The notes beneath the pieces are model-generated. The model was not told the origin of the DNA. It saw only the letters and a program-made list of their open reading frames with translations, and ran no database searches. This document shows positions 16,470 to 24,114 of a DNA stretch of 42,625 nucleotides, piece by piece. Position 1 is the stretch's first letter; each line of letters begins with the position of its first letter. Made by a program: the position numbers and the translations under genes. The DNA comes from Flavobacteriaceae bacterium (GTDB lineage Bacteria; Bacteroidota; Bacteroidia; Flavobacteriales; Flavobacteriaceae): positions 1 through 42,625 of the forward strand of contig WGBX01000149.1 in assembly GCA_015494075.1 (NCBI GenBank). Reading direction: 5' to 3'.

Positions 16470-18311
16470 TTATTCTGCTAATTTTTTCCAACCTATTTTT
16501 CTCATATTTCGTGTGATTAAGATTCCGGCAATAGCGGCAACCACAAAATAAAAAATGGCCCAATTATAATTTTTAAAAATTAATTTACCAATACCAAATA
16601 AAGTAAAAATAACCATCAAACTACCTAAAAACCAATTGGCAAACATTAATACAAAACCTTGGTCACCTTTTACTAAAGGTAATTTTTTGGCAATAGGTTC
16701 CCAACCAATGCCGCCCGGATGCACTTTGGTGTAAAATGCCTTTAGTTTACTTTCAGAGGTAGGTTTAGTTTTAAATGTAATCAATAGCCACCAAAAAGTT
16801 GACCATGCCACAACACTGAGCAAAATTACCGGATAATCATCACTTAAATTTAAGCCTAAACCAAATTTTGTACTGATTAAAAAGGGCAATAAGAAATATG
16901 GTGCGATCATGGCTGTTATTTCACTCCAAGCATTGATACGCCACCAAAACCATCTTAAAATTAAGACCAATCCGATACCGCCGCTAGCTACTAAAATAAA
17001 TTGCCAAGCGGCACTAATTTGTGTGATTTGCGTAGTTATAATTAAAGCTATAAACATTAAAATAAAGGTAGTAATTCGCGATATCTTTACATAATATTTT
17101 TCAGATGCATGAGGTTTGACAAAGGGTTTGAATAAATCATTAACCATATATGATGTTCCCCAAACCGTTTGAGAAGCTATTGTAGACATATATGCAGCAA
17201 AAAAAGCAGCCAGCATCAAACCTAATAAACCACTTGGTAGCAAGTCTCTAATCAACATAACATATGTAGCACCTTTATCTTGCGCTTCAGGATATAACAC
17301 TAAGGCAACCATAGCTGCCAATATCCAAGGCCAAGGCCTAAGTGCGTAGTGTGCAATATTAAACCATAATGTGGCAAATAAAGAATGTTTTTCATCTTTT
17401 GCAGACATCATGCGTTGTGCTATATAGCCACCGCCACCGGGCTCGGCACCCGGATACCAACTAGCCCACCACTGTACACCCAAATAGGTAAACAAGGCTG
17501 TTAAACTCAATTTTAACACCCCATGGTTGGCAGCGTTCTCAGCCGTTTGTATATTATCGGAGTTATTTCTAACATCTGGAATAAAATCAAAAATCCATTT
17601 TTGGTTACTCAAACTATCCTTTAATCCATCGATACCTCCAACATGTTTAACTGCATAATAGGCAAGGGCTATACTTCCGGTCATAGCCATAATAAATTGG
17701 AAACTATCAGTAATGGAAACCCCCATTAATCCGGACATGGAAGCGTAAATAGCCACAAAAAACATCATTAACCCAACATAAATCAAATGAGCAGAAAAAT
17801 GTAAGCCTAATATATTAAATTCATGTAAGCCGAAAATGGTTAAATCGGGAAACATTACTTTTAAGATTTTTACCATTGCTAAATTAACCCAAGCAATAAC
17901 GATTGCATTCATCAAAATTCCGATATAAACAGCTCTAAAACCGCGCAAAAATTTAGCCGGTTTACCTTCATAACGAATATCGACAAATTCGGCATCAGTT
18001 AGAATATTGGCACGCCTCCATAATCTGGCAAAAAAGAACACTGTTAAAATACCTCCAAAAACCATATTCCACCATAGCCAATTACCAGCAATTCCGTTTT
18101 TAGAAACTAATTCTGTAACAGCCAAAGGCGTATCTGCTGCAAATGTTGTGGCCACCATACTGGTACCTGCAATCCACCATGGTAAGCTTCTCCCGCTAAG
18201 AAAAAAATTACTGGTGTCTTTGCCTGCTTTTTTAGAAAAGTAAAAAGAAATGGCAAAACTTAAAATAAAATATGAAATAATGATAATCCAATCTAAATTT
18301 GAGACATGCAT
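16470..18311 (-). CDS. Sodium:solute symporter (SSS family)
   Basis: A 613-residue polytopic membrane protein with about 13-15 hydrophobic segments. It has the SSS-type start (WIIIISYFILSFAISFYFSKKA, then SGRSLPWWIAGTSM), the TTFAADTPLAV segment, and AAFFAAYMSTIASQTVWGTSYMV around the central helices. This large Trp-rich subgroup is widespread in Bacteroidota, often without a known substrate. A match to the consensus promoter lies on this strand at 18338-18368, leaving a leader of about 20 bases. Confidence 0.88.
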   Translation of the reverse strand: MHVSNLDWIIIISYFILSFAISFYFSKKAGKDTSNFFLSGRSLPWWIAGTSMVATTFAADTPLAVTELVSKNGIAGNWLWWNMVFGGILTVFFFARLWRRANILTDAEFVDIRYEGKPAKFLRGFRAVYIGILMNAIVIAWVNLAMVKILKVMFPDLTIFGLHEFNILGLHFSAHLIYVGLMMFFVAIYASMSGLMGVSITDSFQFIMAMTGSIALAYYAVKHVGGIDGLKDSLSNQKWIFDFIPDVRNNSDNIQTAENAANHGVLKLSLTALFTYLGVQWWASWYPGAEPGGGGYIAQRMMSAKDEKHSLFATLWFNIAHYALRPWPWILAAMVALVLYPEAQDKGATYVMLIRDLLPSGLLGLMLAAFFAAYMSTIASQTVWGTSYMVNDLFKPFVKPHASEKYYVKISRITTFILMFIALIITTQITQISAAWQFILVASGGIGLVLILRWFWWRINAWSEITAMIAPYFLLPFLISTKFGLGLNLSDDYPVILLSVVAWSTFWWLLITFKTKPTSESKLKAFYTKVHPGGIGWEPIAKKLPLVKGDQGFVLMFANWFLGSLMVIFTLFGIGKLIFKNYNWAIFYFVVAAIAGILITRNMRKIGWKKLAE

Positions 18312-18337
18312 AAAAAGTATTTTTTAATTTCAGTTTT

Positions 18338-18368
18338 CAAATGTAGCAAATATGTTAGAAGACCACAA
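18338..18368 (-). promoter_or_regulatory. Promoter of the sodium:solute symporter gene
   Basis: Read on the minus strand, TTG (18368-18366) and TACATTTG (18345-18338) are 20 bases apart, a full match to the Bacteroidota consensus. It lies 27 bases before the start. Confidence 0.65.
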
Positions 18369-18433
18369 TTTTTTTTGAAGTCACTTACGATTTATTTGAT
18401 CAAATGTTAAATTAAAAAAAATATAAACTTTTC

Positions 18434-18465
18434 TTGACTTCGGTTATTTTTTTGTTGTATATTTG
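18434..18465 (+). promoter_or_regulatory. Promoter of the initiator tRNA gene
   Basis: TTG at 18434-18436 (within TTGAC) and TATATTTG at 18458-18465 are spaced by 21 bases, a full consensus match. Transcription would start about 5 bases before the mature tRNA. Confidence 0.75.
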
Positions 18466-18476
18466 CACCACAATAT

Positions 18477-18549
<73 letters not shown>

Positions 18550-18551
18550 CT

Positions 18552-18589
18552 AAAAAAAAACTAAAATATTAATATTTTAGTTTTTTTTT
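18552..18589 (+). terminator. Terminator of the initiator tRNA
   Basis: A perfect palindrome with two 19-base arms (18552-18570 and 18571-18589) that begins with an A-run and ends with a nine-T run. It starts three bases after the tRNA and should work on both strands. Confidence 0.85.
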
Positions 18590-18625
18590 ATGTCTAAATT
18601 TATTATTAATTTAAAAATGCAATAT

Positions 18626-19231
18626 ATGAAAAGAATTATTTTTTTATTACTGGTAGGATTAAGTTTTAGTCTTTATGCACAAAATCATTTGGCAAAAGTA
18701 TATAAAATCAATGGTATTGATGTATATATCCTGAATGAGCCACTTAGAGAATATGAGGTTGTATATGATAAAGGAACAGGTTTAAATTTTGGAAGCTATT
18801 TGACAGGTGGTTTATTTAATAAAAGTGTTTCTGGTAAAGTAACCAAATTTGTTAAAGGTGTTTCTAAAAAAGCAAAAAATGAGGAAAAACAAATTGATGC
18901 TATTATATATTCCGGTGGAAAAATTGTTATCGCTGTTAAATATATAGATCAACCAAATAAAGAAACAGATAGAATAGCACAAGTTCAAAGACTTAATGGT
19001 ATTCCAATGTATGCCATGTGTGAGCCCATAAGAAATTTTAAAACAGTCGAAACAAAAGGAGGAGGCATTAAATGGAAATCGGCTGTAACCGGCGGTGTTA
19101 TAAATAATAGTATTGAAGAAGATCTTGCTAAATTTGCTAGAAAATTTAAAAAGCTTTATAATAAAGAAAAAATAGACGCTTTACTTTATACCGGAGGCAA
19201 AACTTGTGACGGTATCAAATTTAAAGATTAA
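18626..19231 (+). CDS. Secreted protein with internal duplication, unknown function
   Basis: I choose the ATG at 18626 (201 residues) because it directly precedes a clean signal peptide (MKRIIFLLLVGLSFSLYAQ). An earlier in-frame ATG at 18590 abuts the tRNA terminator and would spoil the signal. The mature part is two related copies of about 80 residues. Each has a NGI-x-x-Y-x-x-x-EP-[LI]-R motif, then a TGG-[LV]-[FI]-N-[KN]-S motif, and ends with KxIDA-[IL]-[IL]-Y-[ST]-GGK and a terminal D. No cysteine pattern or known motif is obvious. The name stays open. Confidence 0.7.
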   Translation: MKRIIFLLLVGLSFSLYAQNHLAKVYKINGIDVYILNEPLREYEVVYDKGTGLNFGSYLTGGLFNKSVSGKVTKFVKGVSKKAKNEEKQIDAIIYSGGKIVIAVKYIDQPNKETDRIAQVQRLNGIPMYAMCEPIRNFKTVETKGGGIKWKSAVTGGVINNSIEEDLAKFARKFKKLYNKEKIDALLYTGGKTCDGIKFKD

Positions 19232-19308
19232 ACAAAGGAGATAGTTAACTTTTACAAATATAAGTGATGCTTTTAAATTTATCACTCCCAACTCTTTTTT
19301 CTACATTA

Positions 19309-19334
19309 AAGTCGGTATTTTAACCGGCTTTTTT
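19309..19334 (+). terminator. Terminator after the duplicated secreted protein
   Basis: AAGTCGGT (19309-19316) pairs with ACCGGCTT (19323-19330) with one G-T pair and a six-base loop, followed by a T-run to 19334. Confidence 0.75.
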
Positions 19335-19394
19335 ATGTATGAAAATTCATTTAAAAAAAATAAACTTACTATTAATAATTAATAAGAAATTTAT

Positions 19395-19402
19395 TAATTT
19401 TG
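19395..19402 (+). promoter_or_regulatory. Candidate -7 box (TAATTTTG) of rpsA
   Basis: TAATTTTG fits TAnnTTTG and would give a leader of roughly 110 bases before rpsA. No TTG is seen at the proper distance; the upstream DNA is very A/T-rich. Confidence 0.4.
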
Positions 19403-19491
19403 CAGGCGCTATCTGCAGGACGGAAAAGGATAGTAAACAAATTGATTTTCAAAGTTTAACAACTTTCATTTTAATTTGCCTTAGTTTTCCG
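19401..19491 (+). promoter_or_regulatory. Structured 5' leader of rpsA, possible autoregulatory element
   Basis: Three helices can be drawn by eye: TGCAG (19401-19405) with CTGCA (19413-19417); a long-range pair CGGAAAA (19421-19427) with TTTTCCG (19485-19491); and inside it AAAGTT (19451-19456) with AACTTT (19461-19466), closed by a four-base loop. The structure ends 30 bases before the start codon. Ribosomal protein S1 controls its own translation in other bacteria; the same here is inferred. Confidence 0.35.
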
Positions 19492-19521
19492 GTTAAAATG
19501 AAATACAAAAAAGAAATCAGC

Positions 19522-21360
19522 ATGTCTGAAGAAAAACAAAAACAAGAAGCCTTAACGCAAGAAGCTGCAGTTCAAAATGAAACAAAAGAAGTGCAAGCGC
19601 AAGAAGTTGAGGAAGTTAAGGAACAAGATCCGCAACAATTTTTAGAAAACTTTAATTGGGAAGCCTATGAAGAAGGTATTGAGCCCATTAAAGATGACAA
19701 ACTTGTAGAGTTTGAAAAATTAGTTGAAGAAAAAATTAAGGTGCTTGACGAAAATGAAGTAATTGAAGGTACTGTAACTGCAATTACTGATCGCGATGTT
19801 ATTATTGACATTAATTCAAAATCAGAAGGTGTATTACCTCGTAACGAATTTCGTTACAATCCGGACTTAAAAGTTGGTGATAAAGTTGAGGTAATGGTGG
19901 TCCGTAAAGAAGATAAAAACGGCCAATTGGTATTGTCACATAAACGTGCCCGTCAATTAAAAGCTTGGGAACGTGTTAACGAAGCGCTTGAAAAAGACGA
20001 AATTGTCAAAGGTTATGTCAAAGCGCGTACCAAAGGTGGTATGATTGTCGACGTATTTGGTATCGAAGCTTTCTTGCCGGGATCTCAAATTGATGTAAAA
20101 CCTATCAGAGATTACGATCAATATGTAGGCAAAACCATGGAATTCAAAATCGTAAAAATTAACCCCGAATTCAAAAACGTAGTCGTTTCTCATAAAGCCC
20201 TTATCGAAGCTGACCTAGAAGAACAAAAACGTGAAATTATTTCGCAACTTGAAAAAGGTCAAGTTATAGAAGGCGTTGTTAAAAATATCACTTCTTATGG
20301 TGTATTTGTTGACTTAGGAGGTATCGATGGATTAATACACATTACTGATTTAGCATGGAAACGCATTAACCATCCTAGTGAAGTTGTCAATTTAGATGAT
20401 ACTTTAAAAGTGGTAATTTTAGATTTTGATGAGAAAAAATCAAGAATTCAGTTAGGCTTAAAACAATTGGAACCGCATCCTTGGGACAATTTAGATGAAA
20501 ATCTTAAAGTTGGAGACAAAGTTAAAGGAAAAGTTTCTGTCATTGCCGATTATGGTGCTTTTGTAGAAGTTGAACCGGGCGTTGAAGGCTTAATCCACGT
20601 TTCTGAAATGTCATGGAGTACACATTTGCGCTCTGCACAAGACTTTGTAAAAGAAGGAGAAGAAGTAGAAGCAGTAGTTTTATCCCTAGATCGTGAAGAA
20701 CGCAAAATGTCATTAGGAATGAAACAATTAACTCCTGATCCTTGGGCAGATATTGAGAAAAAATATCCTGTCGGATCTAAACACAAAGGTGTTGTTAGAA
20801 ACTTTACCAATTTTGGTGCTTTTGTAGAATTGGAAGAAGGGGTAGATGGGTTAATTTATATCTCAGATTTAACTTGGAACAAACGCGTTAAACATCCTTC
20901 TGATGTTTTAAATATTGGTGATGAAGTAGAAGTAATTGTACTTGATGTTGATAAAGACGGCCGTAAATTAAGTTTAGGCTTAAAACAATTACAAGAAAAT
21001 GTTTGGGATACTTATGCTGATAAATATGGTGTTGGTACAGAACATGAAGGTGAAGTAAAAGAAGCTGCCGGAAAAGGGGCGACCATCTTATTAGATGGAG
21101 AAGTAGAAGCCTTTGCTCCTGGACGATTAATGATGAAAGAAGATGGTACTAAACTTAAGAAAGGAGAGAAAGCAAAATTCAAAGTTATTGAATTTGATAA
21201 AGATGCTCAAAAAATAGTTGTATCACATACAGCAACTTATAAAGAAGAAGAAGCACGAATTGTGAAAGAAAACAAAGCTAAAATGGAGAGTGAGCAAAAA
21301 GCCACTTTAGGTGATTTAGATGCTTTGGCACAGTTAAAAAAGGATATGGAAAAAAAATAA
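19522..21360 (+). CDS. rpsA: 30S ribosomal protein S1
   Basis: I start at ATG 19522 (612 residues, MSEEKQKQ). The in-frame extension back to 19339 would run through the leader and does not resemble S1. After an acidic N-terminal region of about 70 residues come six S1 RNA-binding repeats. They begin at VIEGTVTAITDRDVIID, IVKGYVKARTKGGMIVD, VIEGVVKNITSYGVFVD, KVKGKVSVIADYGAFVE, KHKGVVRNFTNFGAFVE and EHEGEVKEAAGKGATIL. Repeats 3-5 have the classic GLIHxxxxSW-like ending. S1 brings mRNA to the ribosome. This matters more in Bacteroidota, where Shine-Dalgarno sites are scarce. Confidence 0.95.
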   Translation: MSEEKQKQEALTQEAAVQNETKEVQAQEVEEVKEQDPQQFLENFNWEAYEEGIEPIKDDKLVEFEKLVEEKIKVLDENEVIEGTVTAITDRDVIIDINSKSEGVLPRNEFRYNPDLKVGDKVEVMVVRKEDKNGQLVLSHKRARQLKAWERVNEALEKDEIVKGYVKARTKGGMIVDVFGIEAFLPGSQIDVKPIRDYDQYVGKTMEFKIVKINPEFKNVVVSHKALIEADLEEQKREIISQLEKGQVIEGVVKNITSYGVFVDLGGIDGLIHITDLAWKRINHPSEVVNLDDTLKVVILDFDEKKSRIQLGLKQLEPHPWDNLDENLKVGDKVKGKVSVIADYGAFVEVEPGVEGLIHVSEMSWSTHLRSAQDFVKEGEEVEAVVLSLDREERKMSLGMKQLTPDPWADIEKKYPVGSKHKGVVRNFTNFGAFVELEEGVDGLIYISDLTWNKRVKHPSDVLNIGDEVEVIVLDVDKDGRKLSLGLKQLQENVWDTYADKYGVGTEHEGEVKEAAGKGATILLDGEVEAFAPGRLMMKEDGTKLKKGEKAKFKVIEFDKDAQKIVVSHTATYKEEEARIVKENKAKMESEQKATLGDLDALAQLKKDMEKK

Positions 21361-21383
21361 ATAAGTTTTTTCCATAATATAAA

Positions 21384-21420
21384 TTAAAGCCGGTTGATTT
21401 TTAAATCAACCGGCTTTTAA
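21384..21420. terminator. Terminator of rpsA, bidirectional form
   Basis: A 15-base perfect stem (21386-21400 with 21403-21417) with a GCCGGTTGATTT core, flanked by A-rich and T-rich ends, 25 bases after the rpsA stop. Confidence 0.85.
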
Positions 21421-21431
21421 TATTCATTAAT

Positions 21432-21461
21432 ATAAAAAAGCGACTCATAAAAAGGTCGCTT
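21432..21461 (-). terminator. Terminator of ndk
   Basis: On the minus strand, AAGCGAC (21461-21455) pairs with GTCGCTT (21444-21438), with a ten-base loop followed by a T-run. It lies about 30 bases after the ndk stop. Confidence 0.75.
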
Positions 21462-21488
21462 AGAATTAAATTTGTCTTTTAAAGAAAC

Positions 21489-21911
21489 TTATTCAAAGAT
21501 TTCTCTACCGGCAAAATGAAAAGAAGCTTCAATAATGGCATTTTCATCACTATCAGAACCATGGATGGCATTTTCGCCTATAGAAGTTGCATACAAATTT
21601 CTTATGGTACCCGGAGCTGCCTCGGCCGGATTGGTAGAACCGATAAATGAACGAAAATCTTCGACAGCATTTTCTTTTTGTAATACAGCTGCAACAATAG
21701 GACCACGTGTCATAAATTGAACTAATTCACCAAAAAAAGGACGGTCTTTATGAATAGCATAAAATTTTTCAGCATCATGTTTAGATAATTGCGTCATTTT
21801 CATGGCAATAATTTTAAAACCTGCCTGATTGATTTTATCTAAAATAGCCCCAATGTGGCCATTCTCAACAGCGTCGGGTTTAATCATGGTAAAGGTTATG
21901 TTTCCTGACAT
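21489..21911 (-). CDS. ndk: Nucleoside diphosphate kinase
   Basis: 140 residues, usual length. It transfers a phosphate from ATP to other nucleoside diphosphates through a phospho-histidine, H117 in [12 protein letters not shown]. Other family marks are [16 protein letters not shown] at the N-terminus, the ATS segment, and [14 protein letters not shown]. It faces rpsA, each with its own terminator. A -7-like TATATTTG lies on this strand at 21942-21935, with no good -33 partner. Confidence 0.95.
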   Translation of the reverse strand: MSGNITFTMIKPDAVENGHIGAILDKINQAGFKIIAMKMTQLSKHDAEKFYAIHKDRPFFGELVQFMTRGPIVAAVLQKENAVEDFRSFIGSTNPAEAAPGTIRNLYATSIGENAIHGSDSDENAIIEASFHFAGREIFE

Positions 21912-21985
21912 ATTTTGTTTGTTTTAAATTTTTGCAAATATACTAAATAATTTATAAGGAGTATGGTACTCTGAAATCTTATCCT

Positions 21986-21993
21986 TATTTTTG
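21986..21993 (+). promoter_or_regulatory. Candidate -7 box (TATTTTTG) for the GAF-protein gene
   Basis: TATTTTTG matches TAnnTTTG and lies 17 bases before the ATG at 22010. No TTG is seen at the right spacing. Confidence 0.4.
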
Positions 21994-22009
21994 GGTTTTT
22001 ACAAAAAAA

Positions 22010-22498
22010 ATGAATATGATTCCCTCAAAAAAACAATTATTTGATAAAATAAAACCTGTCATAAAAGATATTTTAAATCAACAGGCAACACAATCGGAAA
22101 AATTGCAACAAATTTGCGATTTTTTGCAACAAAATATACCCTATTATGATTGGGTCGGATTCTATTTTGCCAATTTGCCTGAGCAAAAATTATACTTGCA
22201 AGAATATGCCGGTGATGAAACAGATCATAAAATAATTCCTTTTGGAAAAGGTATTTGTGGTCAAGTAGCACTTTCTAATCAAAATTTTGTGGTGCCTGAT
22301 GTTAAAGCACAAGATAATTATATAGCATGTAGTTTGGCGGTAAAGTCAGAAATAGTTATTCCGTTATTTGTCAATGGGCAAAATATAGGTCAAATAGACA
22401 TAGATTCACATACGCCCAATGCCTTTTCAAAAGAAGATGAAACTTTTTTGGGTTGGTTAAATGATCAAGTTGCACAAAAAGCTTTGTTAAAATCATAA
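22010..22498 (+). CDS. GAF-domain protein, likely free methionine-(R)-sulfoxide reductase-like
   Basis: A single GAF domain of 162 residues. The pattern PYYDWVGFYF, IPFGKGICGQVA, VVPDVKAQDNYIACS, KSEIVIPLF and GQIDIDS follows the fRMsr family, which reduces free methionine sulfoxide. C83 and C107 correspond to Cys94 and the catalytic Cys118 of the E. coli enzyme, and E114 and the DID acidic residues are kept. The position of E. coli Cys84 is not a cysteine here (H73 by my alignment), so the resolving step would differ. A start at the second ATG, 22016, is also possible. The activity is inferred. Confidence 0.65.
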   Translation: MNMIPSKKQLFDKIKPVIKDILNQQATQSEKLQQICDFLQQNIPYYDWVGFYFANLPEQKLYLQEYAGDETDHKIIPFGKGICGQVALSNQNFVVPDVKAQDNYIACSLAVKSEIVIPLFVNGQNIGQIDIDSHTPNAFSKEDETFLGWLNDQVAQKALLKS

Positions 22499-22542
22499 GC
22501 AACCAAGCTTTTTTATTATTTTTGTTTAAAATTAACCTACAT

Positions 22543-23571
22543 ATGCAGCATACGCTCCAAGCATTTAAGCCTTTATTAAGCAAACCGGCAAATATTGCTA
22601 TTATTATTCATCGAAATCCGGATGGTGACGCCATTGGATCCGGATTGGCTTTACAAGCATTTTTAGAAAAAACAGGACACAAAGCCGATCTGATATCTCC
22701 CAATGAAATTCCAAATTATTTAAAATGGTTACCAAGTACCGACCGGATTACAATTTTTGAAGAACAAGTTGCTGAGGCGCAAAAAATATTAAAAAAAGCT
22801 GATATTATATTTACATTAGATTTTAATGATTTATCCCGCCTGGGAGGTGCTTTTACAGATTTTCTCAAACAGATTGTCAAACAAAAAATTATGGTGATGA
22901 TCGATCATCATTTAGAACCTTCCGATTATGCACATTTTCAATTTTCAAATTCAAATAAAAGCTCAACTAGTGAAATGGTTTACGACTTTATAGTCGATAT
23001 GGGCTTTAAAGATTTGATTGATAAAAATATGGCAACTGATTTATATACCGGTATTATGACCGATACAGGATCTTTTAAATTTCCCAATACCACGCCACAT
23101 ACTATGTGTGTTGCAGCAGATTTAATGTCTCGAGGTATAAATCATAATCAAATACAAATAAAAATTTACGATTCATTTTCTTTAGATAAATTGCATTTGT
23201 TAGGAGAAGCTTTAAACAAATTAGTATTTTTACCACAATTTAAAACAGCTTATATTGCATTAAGTAAAGCTGATTTAAGGAAATATAACTACCAAAAAGG
23301 AGATACGGAAGGTTTTGTTAACTATGGCCTAGCCTTAGAAGACGCTAATTTTGCGGCCTTATTTTTAGAAAATGATGATGAAGGTGTCCGCATTTCGTTC
23401 AGATCTAAAGGAAATGTGCCGGCTAATGAATTTGCTAAAAAATACTTTAATGGCGGTGGCCATAAAAATGCAGCAGGCGGCCGAACTAAGAAAAGTTTGG
23501 CAGAAGCAGTGGCTTTATTTTTAGAAAAATTACCTGAATTCAAGTCTAAACTTATTCAAGCCAATGTTTAA
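22543..23571 (+). CDS. DHH-family phosphoesterase (NrnA-like oligoribonuclease/pAp phosphatase)
   Basis: I use the ATG at 22543 (342 residues). The DHH active-site motifs are complete: HRNPDGDAIGSG near 25-36, FTLDFND, MIDHHLEPSDYAHF and TDTGSFKF. The DHHA1 domain ends with FNGGGHKNAAGG. NrnA-type enzymes degrade very short RNAs and 3'-phosphoadenosine 5'-phosphate. A TATTTTTG box at 22517-22524 may add a promoter. The next gene, gldI, starts eight bases before its stop, a common arrangement in flavobacteria. Confidence 0.85.
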   Translation: MQHTLQAFKPLLSKPANIAIIIHRNPDGDAIGSGLALQAFLEKTGHKADLISPNEIPNYLKWLPSTDRITIFEEQVAEAQKILKKADIIFTLDFNDLSRLGGAFTDFLKQIVKQKIMVMIDHHLEPSDYAHFQFSNSNKSSTSEMVYDFIVDMGFKDLIDKNMATDLYTGIMTDTGSFKFPNTTPHTMCVAADLMSRGINHNQIQIKIYDSFSLDKLHLLGEALNKLVFLPQFKTAYIALSKADLRKYNYQKGDTEGFVNYGLALEDANFAALFLENDDEGVRISFRSKGNVPANEFAKKYFNGGGHKNAAGGRTKKSLAEAVALFLEKLPEFKSKLIQANV

Positions 23572-24112
23572 ATTATTTTCATACACAATTTTATTTTTTA
23601 TGTTGCTGTCTTGTAAAAATAACAGGCAAACAGTAAGAGAACCGATCTCACATAGCCGGCAAATGATTGACATGCACTCAGTTAATCAAAACAAATTGTT
23701 AAATCAGCGTGAAGAGGCTTATATTGTTAAAATGATAGCCAAAGATACTTTACACCATTACATAAATTCAGGACATGGGTTTTGGTATTATTATATACAA
23801 TCCAATCCCAAAGGGCAGCAAGTGCAAACAGGAGATCATCTAACATTAAATTATAGCATTAAAGATTTAAGCGGTAATAATATATATACTGCTGATGAAA
23901 TAGGAAAAAAAAACTATTGGGTTGATCATGAAAATTATTTTCGAGGTTTTCATGAAGCTGTAAAACTGCTTAAAGAAGGCGAAGCAGCTGTCTTTATTTT
24001 CCCTTCAAATGCCGCTTACGGTTATCATGGCGACGAAAAGAAAATCGGCTCCAATATACCATTAATAGTTCAGCTTAAAATTTTAAAAATAAATAAACAT
24101 AAAAAAGCATAA
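23564..24112 (+). CDS. gldI: Gliding motility-associated lipoprotein GldI (FKBP-type peptidyl-prolyl isomerase)
   Basis: 182 residues with a lipobox FFMLLSC (lipidated C17). An FKBP-like domain follows: TGDHLTLNYSIKDLSG, then NYFRGFHEAVKLLKEGEAAVFIFPSNAAYGYHG and PLIVQLKILKI. The canonical FKBP residues are only partly kept. GldI is a periplasmic, outer-membrane-facing folding factor needed for gliding in Flavobacterium johnsoniae. Overlap with the DHH gene and proximity to a second isomerase gene (two bases downstream) support the name. No other gld gene lies in the window, so whether the organism glides is not shown. Confidence 0.8.
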   Translation: MFKLFSYTILFFMLLSCKNNRQTVREPISHSRQMIDMHSVNQNKLLNQREEAYIVKMIAKDTLHHYINSGHGFWYYYIQSNPKGQQVQTGDHLTLNYSIKDLSGNNIYTADEIGKKNYWVDHENYFRGFHEAVKLLKEGEAAVFIFPSNAAYGYHGDEKKIGSNIPLIVQLKILKINKHKKA

Positions 24113-24114
24113 TT

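Noticed and set aside
19264-19286. AGTGAT/ATCACT inverted repeat after the duplicated secreted protein
   Set aside because: The six-base stem with a twelve-base loop and no clear T-run is too weak; a better terminator follows at 19309-19334.
19339-19521. N-terminal extension of rpsA to the ATG at 19339
   Set aside because: The extra residues cover a promoter-like box and an RNA leader and do not resemble S1; the start at 19522 gives the normal acidic N-terminus.
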